From: Gammaproteobacteria bacterium
GTDB lineage: Bacteria; Pseudomonadota; Gammaproteobacteria; Chromatiales; Chromatiaceae
Direction: 5' to 3'
DNA length: 48,470 bases
Assembly (NCBI GenBank): GCA_024206335.1
Contig: JAAGZL010000396.1
Coordinates: forward strand, 1 to 48,470
The translations under genes and the position numbers were made by a program. Of the stretch, positions 34,773 to 43,020 are shown piece by piece (the first letter of the stretch is position 1; each line of letters starts with the position of its first letter). The notes under the pieces were generated by a model. That model ran no database searches. It was not told the DNA's origin and worked only from the letters and a program-made list of their open reading frames with translations.

Positions 34773-34859
34773 TAATGAACAATATATTATTGTGAACAAG
34801 TGGCTCTTTTTTGTGAAAAATGTTCATTATTTAGGGTCGTGTATTATTAATGTTCATTG
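34773..34859. promoter_or_regulatory. Operator-like repeats before the AbiEi-type gene
   Basis: The 9-mer TGTTCATTA occurs at 34821-34829. As TGTTCATTG it recurs at 34851-34859, exactly 30 bp on, and in reverse orientation (TAATGAACA) at 34773-34781. The last copy ends 7 bp before the ATG. AbiEi-type antitoxins repress their own promoters through repeats, so this is a candidate autoregulatory operator. Confidence 0.5.
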
Positions 34860-34866
34860 GTAAATT

Positions 34867-35949
34867 ATGTACGAAGGCAACGAAGACCAGGCAGGCGCAA
34901 AGATACTGGATCGAGCGATTGATGCCGTCGCGCGAGAAACCGGCTTGCAGCTGAAGATAGATGACCTTCAGGTGAAGCAGGGCCGGCACATGCTCGATGC
35001 GGTGCTGACACTTAAAGGTCAAAATGAACGCTTGGCTGTGGAGGTCAAGAGCTGGGCGCCACAGGCCAATCTCGGTGCCCTGATCAATCAGGTTCAAACA
35101 TTACCCATGAAAGGCCTGCTGGTCGCTGACTACGTTAATCCCAAGATGGCCGAAAAACTGCGTGAGCAGCACGTTCAGTTCATCGACACCGTCGGGAATG
35201 CCTATTTAGATATGCCACCGGTATACGTCCTGGTGACCGGAAAGCGTAAACCGAAGCAGGAGGCGGGACAACTCAAGGGAGACACCAACCGCGCCTTTGA
35301 CCGAACCGGCTTAAAGGTTGTGTTTGCATTCCTTTGCCGTCCAGAACTGGTGACAGCACCCTATCGTGAGATAGCTGATGTAGCTGGCGTGGCTTTGGGT
35401 ACCGTGGGGTGGGTTATCAATGGGCTGAAAGAGGCAGGATTCATTTTTAAGTACGGGAACAACAAAGGGCGTGAACTGGTTGAATACAAGCGCCTACTTG
35501 ATCGTTGGGTTGAAGCCTACCCAGAGAAGCTTCGTCCGAAAGTGACCATTGGTGATTTCTTCGCTGATGATCCTTACTGGTGGCAAGGTTTCGATATACA
35601 GGAGTTTCATGGCTATTGGGGCGGAGAGATTGCAGCAGCGCAATACACCCAATATCTGAAACCAGCGGTCGCCACCGTTTATCTGCCTAAAGAGGCAAAG
35701 AGCAAGTTTCTTGCTCGAACTCGGCTGAGACCAGCGCCCGAAGCGATGTATGAAGAGGTCGGCAGGGTCAAGATCTACCAGGCATTCTGGCGAGATGGCA
35801 CATTACCATTTTTAGATATCGCCAAGCCGGGCGTGGTGCCTCCGGTGTTGGCCTACGCGGACTTGATTGCAACAGCGGACCCAAGAAACCAAGAAGCAGC
35901 AGGGATGATTTATGATGAGTACATCGCTCGATATAACCAACACGGTTGA
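34867..35949 (+). CDS. AbiEi-family antitoxin / transcriptional regulator (AbiEi_2 type)
   Basis: The 360-aa protein resembles the AbiEi_2 branch of type IV toxin-antitoxin regulators. The N-terminal domain has DAVLTLKGQNERLAVEVKSW (Asp44, Glu59-x-Lys61, a PD-(D/E)XK-like pattern). Then come GLLVADYVNPKMAEKLRE and VQFIDTVGNAYLDMPP, a family hallmark. A winged-helix segment follows (about 150-190, REIADVAGVALGTVGWVINGL), and a C-terminal domain to 360. The next gene, a nucleotidyltransferase, overlaps by 38 bases, which fits an antitoxin-toxin pair. The region is more AT-rich than the hup genes around it and adjoins an integrase relic, so it is probably acquired. Confidence 0.8.
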   Translation: MYEGNEDQAGAKILDRAIDAVARETGLQLKIDDLQVKQGRHMLDAVLTLKGQNERLAVEVKSWAPQANLGALINQVQTLPMKGLLVADYVNPKMAEKLREQHVQFIDTVGNAYLDMPPVYVLVTGKRKPKQEAGQLKGDTNRAFDRTGLKVVFAFLCRPELVTAPYREIADVAGVALGTVGWVINGLKEAGFIFKYGNNKGRELVEYKRLLDRWVEAYPEKLRPKVTIGDFFADDPYWWQGFDIQEFHGYWGGEIAAAQYTQYLKPAVATVYLPKEAKSKFLARTRLRPAPEAMYEEVGRVKIYQAFWRDGTLPFLDIAKPGVVPPVLAYADLIATADPRNQEAAGMIYDEYIARYNQHG

Positions 35950-36760
35950 TCCCAATACCCTTGCTCTCCTTCAGTCGGTAGCCGGTGCTGCCCAGTATCT
36001 TGGTATCCCGTTTTTCGTTATCGGGGCTACTGCCAGAGACCTGGTATTGCATCACTGTTACGGTGCAAAGATTACTCGTGCCACACAGGATCTTGATTTC
36101 GCCATTCAGGTATCCAATTGGTCGGCATTCGAAACACTAAAGGCCAACCTGTTGGCATCAGGGTTTTCTGAGACAAAAATGCCTCATCGTCTTAATACAA
36201 CCAGGGGTGGTTGGATTGACCTGGTGCCTTTTGGGCCAGTATCAGATGACGGGAAAGCCGTTGCCTGGCCACCAAAAGGTGATGTTGTCATGAGCATTCT
36301 CGGTTTCAGTGAGGCGTTTGAACATGCGCTGCAAGTTAAGATTAATGACTCACCGGCTATCGATATTCCTGTGGTATCCCCCGTTGGATTGGCCCTGCTG
36401 AAGCTGGTTTCCTGGACAGAACGCGAACGTGAGAAACGACCCAACGATGCGAAAGACCTGCTATACCTCTGTGCCAACTACAGAGAGATTCCTGGAATAA
36501 ACGATGAAATGTATAGCCGGGAAGAGATGATGGAGCAATATGGTTGGGTACCGGAACGTGGTTCATCGAATTTGCTAGGGCGCGATGTTCGAACCATGGC
36601 CGCTCCGAATACCCACGAACACTTGGCGCGGCTTTTTAATGAAGAGATCGCGAATCGACCACTCAAGGAGCTGATCAGAGAAAGTTGTGAAACCAGCGGC
36701 CAGTACGAAGAGAACGAAGCAAGACTATACGCCTTTATTGATGGATACAGAAATACCTAG
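35912..36760 (+). CDS. AbiEii-type nucleotidyltransferase toxin
   Basis: The 282-aa protein has the nucleotidyltransferase core FFVIGATARDLVLHH and RATQDLDFAIQV (Asp60 and Asp62 as metal ligands), followed by GWIDLVPFGPV and a helical C-terminal half. Such AbiEii proteins are toxins that are thought to transfer nucleotides to an RNA or protein target, held in check by AbiEi. ATG 35912 follows AGGGA by 6 nt; ATG 35915 is equally possible. It lies between hupV and hypF as part of the inserted segment. Confidence 0.78.
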   Translation: MMSTSLDITNTVDPNTLALLQSVAGAAQYLGIPFFVIGATARDLVLHHCYGAKITRATQDLDFAIQVSNWSAFETLKANLLASGFSETKMPHRLNTTRGGWIDLVPFGPVSDDGKAVAWPPKGDVVMSILGFSEAFEHALQVKINDSPAIDIPVVSPVGLALLKLVSWTEREREKRPNDAKDLLYLCANYREIPGINDEMYSREEMMEQYGWVPERGSSNLLGRDVRTMAAPNTHEHLARLFNEEIANRPLKELIRESCETSGQYEENEARLYAFIDGYRNT

Positions 36761-36836
36761 GACACTACACTAGATATGAATACAAAGAAGGAACAAATTA
36801 CGTGAATCATAGCGCACACAATAAGCTCGTCCATTG

Positions 36837-39152
36837 ATGGCAGGTGAAGAGATTCTAGTAAGCGGTGTCGTCCAGGGGGTTGGGTTTCGTCCCACCGTAT
36901 GGCGGTTGGCGCTTGAGTGTGGCATCACAGGCCGGGTGTGGAACGATGCCGCTGGGGTGACGATTCAGGCCTGGGGCAGTCAGGTGGCTCTGGATGAGTT
37001 TGTTGCGCGCATAGAGTCGGAACAGCCGGCGCTTGCCCGCATTGAGGAGATGGTGCGTTCAGCGCTTTCTGCCGTGGAAAATACCCCTGATGAGTTTCAG
37101 ATAGGCCAGAGCCGGGGTGGCGAGGTGCGCAGTGGGGTAACGGCGGATGCGGCCACCTGCCATGAGTGTATGTGTGAGGTGCTGGACCCAGGCGACCGGC
37201 GTTACCGCTATCCCTTTACCAACTGTACCCACTGCGGCCCCAGGCTATCTATTGTTTCTGCCATCCCCTATGACCGGGCCAACACCTCAATGGCGGCCTT
37301 CCCCATGTGTGACCGCTGTCGTCAGGAGTATGAAGATCCTGCCGACCGCCGCTTCCATGCCCAGCCCAACGCCTGTGCGGAGTGTGGTCCGCAGCTCTGG
37401 CTGGAGGATGCCGCTGGCAGTCGGGTGGCACATACGGACGGCTGTGATGTGATTGAGACCGCCGCGCAGCTGCTGCACCAGGGTATGGTGGTTGCGATCA
37501 AGGGTGTTGGTGGTATCCATCTGGCCTGTGATGCCGGAAATGAGCTGGCGGTACAGACCCTGCGCCAACGCAAGCATCGCTACCACAAGGCGTTGGCAGT
37601 GATGGCTACAGATATCGCCATGGTGTCGCGTTATGCCCGGGTGAGCCAGATCGAGGCCGACCTGCTGCAACACCGTGCCGCGCCCATCGTGATATTGGAT
37701 GCCGCCGGGGAGTCTCTGGCTGGTGGGATCGCGCCTGGCCACAACAGCCTGGGTTTTATGCTTCCATACACCCCACTGCATCATCTGCTGCTGCAGGAGA
37801 TGCAACGTCCCATCGTACTTACCTCAGGTAATCGCAGTGATGAGCCGCAATCCATAGACAATCTGGATGCCCGGCAACGGTTGGATCAGATCGCCGGCTA
37901 CTACCTGCTGCATGACCGTGACATAGTGAATCGGTTGGACGACTCGGTGGTGCGGGTGATGGATGGAGAGCCGCGTTTTCTGCGCCGGGCCCGCGGTTAC
38001 GCCCCGGAATCTATTCTATTGCCGCAGGGTTTTGCTACAGGTGAAAATATCCTGGCGCTGGGTGGTGAGCTGAAGAACACCTTCTGCCTGTTGAAACAGG
38101 GGCGGGCCACCATGTCGCAACATATGGGTGACCTGGAGGATGCCGTCACCTACCATGACTACCAGAACACCCTGCGTCTCTACCGGCGGTTGTTTGATTT
38201 TCAACCGCAGCTGATTGCGGTGGATCGACACCCCGACTACCTCTCGACCAAGTTAGGTTACGCCCTTGCGGCAGAGGAGAATATTTCCCTGGTTGAGGTG
38301 CAGCATCATCACGCCCATATTGCTGCCAGCATGGCTGAACATGGGGTGCCGCTGGATGGTGGCAAGGTGATCGGAGTGGCCCTGGATGGTCTGGGGTATG
38401 GTGCAGGTGGTTCCATCTGGGGTGGGGAGTTTCTGCTGGCCGACTATCACGGTTTTGAGCGGCTGGCGCATTTTCAGCCAGTGCCTATGCTGGGTGGCGC
38501 CCAGGCCATGCGTGAGCCATGGCGCAACACCTTAGCGCAACTATCCACCTCCCTTGGCTGGGATTGGGTGATAACCAATCATGGTGATCTGGATATGGTT
38601 CGTTTCCTCGAAGGCAAGCCGCTGAATACCCTGAGTAGCATGGCAGAGAAGGGGCTGAATAGCCCCCCTACCTCATCTGCTGGGCGTCTGTTCGATGCAG
38701 TGGCTGCAGCGGTCGGGGTGTGTCGGGAGAGTGCTGGTTATGAGGGGCAGGCGGCCATAGAGCTGGAGGTGTTGGCGAACGGAGAGTTCCAGGGTCAGAA
38801 GGATCGCGCCTATGGCTTTGAGTTGCGGGATGGCTGTCTGGGTTGGGCGCTTATGTGGCGGGCCATATTGAAAGATCTTGGAACAGGTACAGAGCCGGCG
38901 GTGATCGCCGCGCGTTTCCATCACACGGTTGCGTCTGCAGTGGCCCATACCGCAGCCGAACTATGTGAACGGCATGAAATAGATACCCTGGTACTTAGTG
39001 GTGGTGTGTTTCAGAACCGCCTGTTGTTGGAACAGACCAGTCGGTTACTGCGCAACAGGGGGCTGCAGGTCCTGGCGCCCAAGCGGCTACCTGTCAATGA
39101 TGGCGGGTTGGCACTGGGGCAGGCGGTGATCGCCTTGGCGTCCAGAATCTGA
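36837..39152 (+). CDS. hypF: Carbamoyltransferase HypF
   Basis: The protein of about 771 aa has all four HypF domains. These are acylphosphatase (VVQGVGFRPTVWRLA, about 10-95), the two zinc fingers (CHECMCEVLDPGDRRYRYPFTNC type, with THCGPR; then CDRCRQEY and CAECGP, about 110-190), a YrdC-like domain (about 205-390) and the Kae1-like domain with VQHHHAHIAASMAEHG (about 480 on). It makes carbamoyl-adenylate from carbamoyl phosphate and loads HypE for cyanide synthesis. ATG 36837 is preferred to the TTG just before. No strong ribosome site or sigma-54 promoter is seen in the 76-bp gap after the toxin gene. Confidence 0.96.
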   Translation: MAGEEILVSGVVQGVGFRPTVWRLALECGITGRVWNDAAGVTIQAWGSQVALDEFVARIESEQPALARIEEMVRSALSAVENTPDEFQIGQSRGGEVRSGVTADAATCHECMCEVLDPGDRRYRYPFTNCTHCGPRLSIVSAIPYDRANTSMAAFPMCDRCRQEYEDPADRRFHAQPNACAECGPQLWLEDAAGSRVAHTDGCDVIETAAQLLHQGMVVAIKGVGGIHLACDAGNELAVQTLRQRKHRYHKALAVMATDIAMVSRYARVSQIEADLLQHRAAPIVILDAAGESLAGGIAPGHNSLGFMLPYTPLHHLLLQEMQRPIVLTSGNRSDEPQSIDNLDARQRLDQIAGYYLLHDRDIVNRLDDSVVRVMDGEPRFLRRARGYAPESILLPQGFATGENILALGGELKNTFCLLKQGRATMSQHMGDLEDAVTYHDYQNTLRLYRRLFDFQPQLIAVDRHPDYLSTKLGYALAAEENISLVEVQHHHAHIAASMAEHGVPLDGGKVIGVALDGLGYGAGGSIWGGEFLLADYHGFERLAHFQPVPMLGGAQAMREPWRNTLAQLSTSLGWDWVITNHGDLDMVRFLEGKPLNTLSSMAEKGLNSPPTSSAGRLFDAVAAAVGVCRESAGYEGQAAIELEVLANGEFQGQKDRAYGFELRDGCLGWALMWRAILKDLGTGTEPAVIAARFHHTVASAVAHTAAELCERHEIDTLVLSGGVFQNRLLLEQTSRLLRNRGLQVLAPKRLPVNDGGLALGQAVIALASRI

Positions 39153-39182
39153 ATGATCTGCCTTGATTTAGCAGCTATTGGC

Positions 39183-39665
39183 TTAGAGTTCAGGCCGATC
39201 CTCCGGGTCCATATCAATGGAGCGCAACAGCTGTGTTAGTGAGTTCACATGCATCTGCTCTTCGTTAGCCAGGTCGGAGCAGTATGCAATGTCGTCCGGG
39301 TCATCAAATGTCTCAGACAGACGTTTGTAGGTGTCGCGTGCCTCCTCTTCCATCGTGATGGCGGACTCCAGGATTGCCCGCATATCGCCCTGATCTATCA
39401 GGTCACTGACCTTTACCTCCATATTTTTCTCGCTGACACGCTCCAACTCTTTCAGCCAGTTGTCGGCATCGAATGACTGGCCAAACGGGGTGTTCTTAAA
39501 ACGTTCGATGATGCGGTGGGCGTGGCCATCCTCCATATCGGATAGTTCCAGAAATACCATTCTGGATTCATCATCATCGGTTATTTCTGCCGCCTTCTCA
39601 TAGAAGATTTCCGCCTCTACTTCCAACTCCAATGCATTCTTAAAGATCTCAATGGCTTTTTCCAT
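39183..39665 (-). CDS. Rubrerythrin-like ferritin-superfamily protein
   Basis: The 160-aa four-helix protein carries diiron-type ligands: LELEVEAEIFYEKAAE, LELSDMEDGHAHRI, ILESAITMEEEARDTY and DLANEEQMHVNSL. These give two E-x6-Y and E-x2-H sets. It lacks the rubredoxin domain of full rubrerythrins. It may bind iron and take part in peroxide or iron handling. A strong GGAGG sits five bases before the ATG at 39665. It is convergent with hypF. Confidence 0.82.
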   Translation of the reverse strand: MEKAIEIFKNALELEVEAEIFYEKAAEITDDDESRMVFLELSDMEDGHAHRIIERFKNTPFGQSFDADNWLKELERVSEKNMEVKVSDLIDQGDMRAILESAITMEEEARDTYKRLSETFDDPDDIAYCSDLANEEQMHVNSLTQLLRSIDMDPEDRPEL

Positions 39666-39719
39666 ACTTCCTCCTAAATAGAAAACCCAGGATAACGGTG
39701 CGATTATTGGTTGTTTGTA

Positions 39720-39750
39720 TATTAATTATAGAGCTCCACACTAATTAATA
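39720..39750. repeat. Inverted repeat upstream of the rubrerythrin-like gene
   Basis: TATTAATTA-N13-TAATTAATA is a perfect 9-bp inverted repeat, 55 bp upstream of the minus-strand gene. It could be an operator. The rest of the 351-bp gap 39666-40016 shows nothing I can identify. Confidence 0.35.
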
Positions 39751-40016
39751 GCACAACCGGACGCTCTTGTTTTCTAAGATGCCAGACTACAGTTGGTTGG
39801 TTTGTCTAGAATCAATCTTTGTTGTGCAGTCTCATGTATTTGAGTTCCAAAAATCTGTAGTGGTAATGAATCGCAGCTGTGGGAGTGTCATGGGTAGTAG
39901 AGGGTTCCGCGTAAGCTGGGTAGTAAATTGAGTCTAGCAAATGCTTACTTGACTCTGCACGCTAGGCTTAAGTTTGATGGTTATTCTGAGCTGCTGGGTT
40001 GAACCCGATTGATTAT

Positions 40017-41420
40017 TCACTCCAGATCATACTGCTTTAGCCGCTTCCATAGGGTGGTTCGTGACATGCCGAGGATTTTTGCTGTCTTTGATCGGTTGCC
40101 GCCAGAGTTAGTCAGGGCCTGAATGATCTGGTTTTTCTCCGTATCTGGATGAATGGGTCGATAGTAGGAGCTGCTTGGCTGCTCCTGGATGGCTGTGGGG
40201 GTAGTCGCCAGGTCGGGGCTGGTGCCTTTGGTCGCTCCCATCCTTGTGTTTGTAATTTCAGGAGGCAGGTGGTGTGGGAGTATGATGGTACCGTCCAAGT
40301 GGACTATGGCGTACTCTAGTGCATTGCTCATCTCACGGATATTGCCTGGCCAACGATGTGATTCCATTAGTTCAATTGACTCCTGAGCGACCTGTATATC
40401 CCCCCTGTTGTAGCGATCCATGAGCTCCTCCAGCAGCTTATGGATCAGCAACGGAACATCGCCGTGACGCTCCCTTAGTGCCGGTACCTGAACTGGTAGG
40501 ACTCGTAGTCGGTAGTAGAGATCTTCGCGAAATGTGCCTTGTTGCACCATGTGGCTCAAGTCTTTATTGGTGGCAGCCAGTATTCTGACATTTACCTTGC
40601 GTGGCTCATTTTCACCTAGCCGTTCCACCTCGCGTTCTTGCAAAACGCGCAGTAACTTTACCTGAATATTGAGGGGTATCTCGCCTATCTCATCCAGCAG
40701 GATGGTGCCATCGTGGGCCGCCTCAAATCGTCCCATGCGTTCTGTGTTGGCGCCGGTAAATGCGCCCTTGGCGTAGCCGAATAGCTCTGACTCGAGCAGG
40801 GTTTCTGGCAGTGCAGCACAATGCACTCGTATGTATGGGCCATTGGAGCGGGGTGAGTTTTCATGTAGGGCGCGGGCCACCAGCTCTTTGCCAACGCCGC
40901 TTTCTCCGGTAATAAGAACTGTGGCATCACTGTTGGCTGCACGGAGTATCTTGTTGAATAGATCCTGCATTACCGGAGAGTGGCCGATCATGCTCCCCAG
41001 GCGCAGGCGTTCGCTTACCTCCTCCTCCAGGGTGACTTCGCGGGTGCGATCCCATAGCACGATGGCGCAGTAGGCCGGAGATTCCTCTGGGGGGAGAATT
41101 GTGGCCCACATTCTGAGGTGCATGGGGGTGTCATTATTGCCTCGCATGGTCAGGTCCTGGGTCTTGCTAGAGCCAACAGATGTGCTCTCGATGGATTTGG
41201 CCAGGGAGCAGTAGCCTCGCTCTGAACATGCCTTGCTACAGTGGGTCTCTTTGAACAGGCTGGGGCAGAGAGCCCCTATGACCTGCTCACGTTGTTGCCC
41301 CAGCATGCGGCTTGCTGCGAGGTTGATTGCAACTGCTTGACGTTCCTGATTGAGAAATATTATTCCCTCTTCCAGGCAGTCAAAAAAATCCTTCAGGGTA
41401 TTTAGAGTGTTATTCATCAT
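40017..41420 (-). CDS. Sigma-54 activator with four-cysteine PAS-like sensor domain
   Basis: The 467-aa protein starts with a PAS-like fold (about 8-130; [29 protein letters not shown]) that holds four cysteines: Cys52, Cys61, Cys65 and Cys71 (spacing C-x8-C-x3-C-x5-C). The set could bind an Fe-S cluster or metal, or respond to redox. The AAA+ domain follows (Walker A GESGVGKE at 172-179, GAFTGA at 219-224, [11 protein letters not shown]). A Fis helix-turn-helix ([20 protein letters not shown]) ends it. No receiver domain is present, so the signal is sensed directly. It diverges from a small membrane-protein gene with a sigma-54 promoter, the likely target. Confidence 0.92.
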   Translation of the reverse strand: MMNNTLNTLKDFFDCLEEGIIFLNQERQAVAINLAASRMLGQQREQVIGALCPSLFKETHCSKACSERGYCSLAKSIESTSVGSSKTQDLTMRGNNDTPMHLRMWATILPPEESPAYCAIVLWDRTREVTLEEEVSERLRLGSMIGHSPVMQDLFNKILRAANSDATVLITGESGVGKELVARALHENSPRSNGPYIRVHCAALPETLLESELFGYAKGAFTGANTERMGRFEAAHDGTILLDEIGEIPLNIQVKLLRVLQEREVERLGENEPRKVNVRILAATNKDLSHMVQQGTFREDLYYRLRVLPVQVPALRERHGDVPLLIHKLLEELMDRYNRGDIQVAQESIELMESHRWPGNIREMSNALEYAIVHLDGTIILPHHLPPEITNTRMGATKGTSPDLATTPTAIQEQPSSSYYRPIHPDTEKNQIIQALTNSGGNRSKTAKILGMSRTTLWKRLKQYDLE

Positions 41421-41435
41421 GTTTGGTGTTTATAT

Positions 41436-41483
41436 CGTTAACTTGCCGGCGTTTACATTGCGTTAACTTAACATATGTGAACG
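41436..41483. promoter_or_regulatory. Three CGTTMAC boxes, likely activator sites
   Basis: CGTTAAC occurs at 41436-41442 and 41461-41467; GTGAACG (its inverted form with one change) occurs at 41477-41483. They lie about 80-128 bp upstream of the predicted sigma-54 start and beside the divergent activator gene, a typical enhancer layout. Confidence 0.5.
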
Positions 41484-41537
41484 ATAATATTCTAGTGCTT
41501 ATATTAAATAGTTAATAAAAACATATGGATATAATGT

Positions 41538-41553
41538 TGGCATGATGTCTGCA
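41538..41553 (+). promoter_or_regulatory. Sigma-54 promoter of the small membrane-protein gene
   Basis: TGGCATGATGTCTGCA (preceded by T) has the 12-bp GG-GC spacing of sigma-54 promoters; it reads CTGC rather than TTGC at -12. The predicted start is near 41564, 54 nt before the ATG at 41618. Confidence 0.65.
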
Positions 41554-41617
41554 TGATTAATAGCAACAGACCGGTAAATGGTTAAACAGTTAAGTAATCA
41601 ATTTAAGGAATAGTATT

Positions 41618-41758
41618 ATGAGCAATATATCTACCTGCAGTACAATGAAATCACTGGCTAGCAATGGTTGGATGCGCGGGCTTCTGTACCTGACTGTGGC
41701 TGCCATTACCATCCCTGAGCTGATCTGGACCGGCATGTATCTAATTACTGTATTCTAA
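41618..41758 (+). CDS. Small membrane protein (46 aa)
   Basis: A short frame encodes 46 residues starting MSNISTCSTMKSLASNGWMR, with one membrane helix from about residue 21 to the end (GLLYLTVAAITIPELIWTG and beyond). AAGGA lies about 7 nt before the ATG. It is preceded by a sigma-54 promoter and by boxes next to a divergent sigma-54 activator, which strongly supports expression. The function is unknown; candidates are a regulatory peptide of a membrane complex or a stress microprotein. Confidence 0.65.
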   Translation: MSNISTCSTMKSLASNGWMRGLLYLTVAAITIPELIWTGMYLITVF

Positions 41759-41865
41759 GTTACACCTGAAATATGGGCGGGAGTAAAAGTTGACACCTGA
41801 CCAATGTATCTATAGCTTGCGTCGCACTAATAGCCCAAGCTCTCTACATCAAGGTGTTAACAGAA

Positions 41866-42303
41866 ATGAATTTACTCAACCATCGGCAATCCGGGGCGTC
41901 CCGTCTTGAGATCGCATTTATCGCCGTAATGGTGATATCCCTTGGGCTTTTTGCATACACCAAGTACGTGGATATCTCTATTGCCTCTAAGGCCTCGGTG
42001 GAAGATGGATTGATTGAAGCTGTCCGCAACGGTATCCATGATTATGCCGTCGACTCCAAGAAAGCAGGATCTTCCACCCTCTATCCACCGTTTTTGGATA
42101 AAGCACAACTGGGGGCGGCAACACCAGAAAACATGTTATTTACCTTTGTTACCGGCAAGCGCATCTTTGTTGGCAGTGGTGTAGCCGTAGATGGGTGGGC
42201 TAAAACGGCAACAAACCAGTACACTGCACCTAGCGGCAAAAAGTATCTCTATACCCCCAAGACCGGGGTGTTCGATATCTCGGGCGCTGACGATAAGAAG
42301 TAA
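41866..42303 (+). CDS. Prepilin-like protein
   Basis: The 145-aa protein starts MNLLNHRQSGASRLEIAF. A short polar leader ends in Gly, followed by A-S-R-L-E, so Glu is at +5 as in prepilin peptidase substrates; a hydrophobic helix of about 20 residues follows (IAFIAVMVISLGLFAYTKY). Position +1 is Ala instead of the usual Phe. The globular part ends TPKTGVFDISGADDKK, like minor pilins and pseudopilins. A GTG start at 41854 would add four residues. It stands apart from any secretion or pilus operon, 107 bp after the small membrane protein. Confidence 0.7.
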   Translation: MNLLNHRQSGASRLEIAFIAVMVISLGLFAYTKYVDISIASKASVEDGLIEAVRNGIHDYAVDSKKAGSSTLYPPFLDKAQLGAATPENMLFTFVTGKRIFVGSGVAVDGWAKTATNQYTAPSGKKYLYTPKTGVFDISGADDKK

Positions 42304-42322
42304 TCTGATCTGACGGTGCGTA

Positions 42323-43009
42323 TCAGCGCCGCATCATCTTCAACCAGCGCCAGATATTGAGCAGGCTGGTCAGGGAGGCTGCCACGTAGGTGTAGGCCGC
42401 AGCCTTTAATATCTTATGCACTGCCCTCTCATCGGCGGGTTTTATATATCCACCTTGTTTTAGTATTGGAAGTGCCCGATTGAAGCTGGCATCCATCTCC
42501 ACCGGTAGGGTGGAGAGGTGGGCAATGGTGGTGGCGGTCATGCTGAAAAATCCAATCAGGAAGGAGATGGCTGGCAGCAGTGGGCTGCGGGTTGCCAGGG
42601 CCAGGATGGGAATGGCGATGAAGGCGAAGGAGCCATAGTGTTCTGTGGCTGCGGCCATGCGTACCACCCGATCCCGTAGCATGAAGCGGCTATCCCTCTC
42701 ACTATGCTGAATGGCATGCCCAACCTCGTGTGCAGCTACCGCAATGGCGGTGAGTGAACGGCTGTTGTAGTTGGCTTGGGAGAGTCTGACCGTGAGGGTG
42801 ATGTGGTCGTAATGATCGCCCTGGGAGGTGGGTTCCACGCTCACGCCGTCCAGGTTATGTTCCCTGATTAGATGTTGGGCAAACTCACTCCCGCTGTATT
42901 TAATGTCATCCCGCTCGCGTCCGTAGCGGGTCATCAGGGCGTTGCTCCAGAGTTGTGGTACCAGCAGGAGAGCTATGAGGATGATTGCGCCTACAATTGC
43001 CAGGGCCAT
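42323..43009 (-). CDS. YugP-type zinc metallopeptidase
   Basis: The 228-aa membrane protein carries the zinc-binding HExxH in AIAVAAHEVGHAIQH, between an N-terminal helix (MALAIVGAIILIALLLVP) and three more hydrophobic helices. PVEMDASFNRALPIL, with a third zinc ligand Glu, is typical of the YugP/DUF2268-like neutral zinc peptidases. The role is probably membrane-protein quality control; substrates unknown. It follows the UPF0260 gene by 11 bp on the same strand and is convergent with the prepilin-like gene. Confidence 0.87.
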   Translation of the reverse strand: MALAIVGAIILIALLLVPQLWSNALMTRYGRERDDIKYSGSEFAQHLIREHNLDGVSVEPTSQGDHYDHITLTVRLSQANYNSRSLTAIAVAAHEVGHAIQHSERDSRFMLRDRVVRMAAATEHYGSFAFIAIPILALATRSPLLPAISFLIGFFSMTATTIAHLSTLPVEMDASFNRALPILKQGGYIKPADERAVHKILKAAAYTYVAASLTSLLNIWRWLKMMRR

Positions 43010-43020
43010 ATGTTTTGCCG

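Noticed and set aside
34313-36836. Direct-repeat attachment sites flanking the toxin-antitoxin island
   Set aside because: I compared both junctions by eye and found no convincing repeat; the exact ends are undefined.
41791-41820. Sigma-70 promoter (TTGACA) before the prepilin-like gene
   Set aside because: The -35 is perfect but no acceptable -10 hexamer lies at 16-18 bp; left out as a feature.
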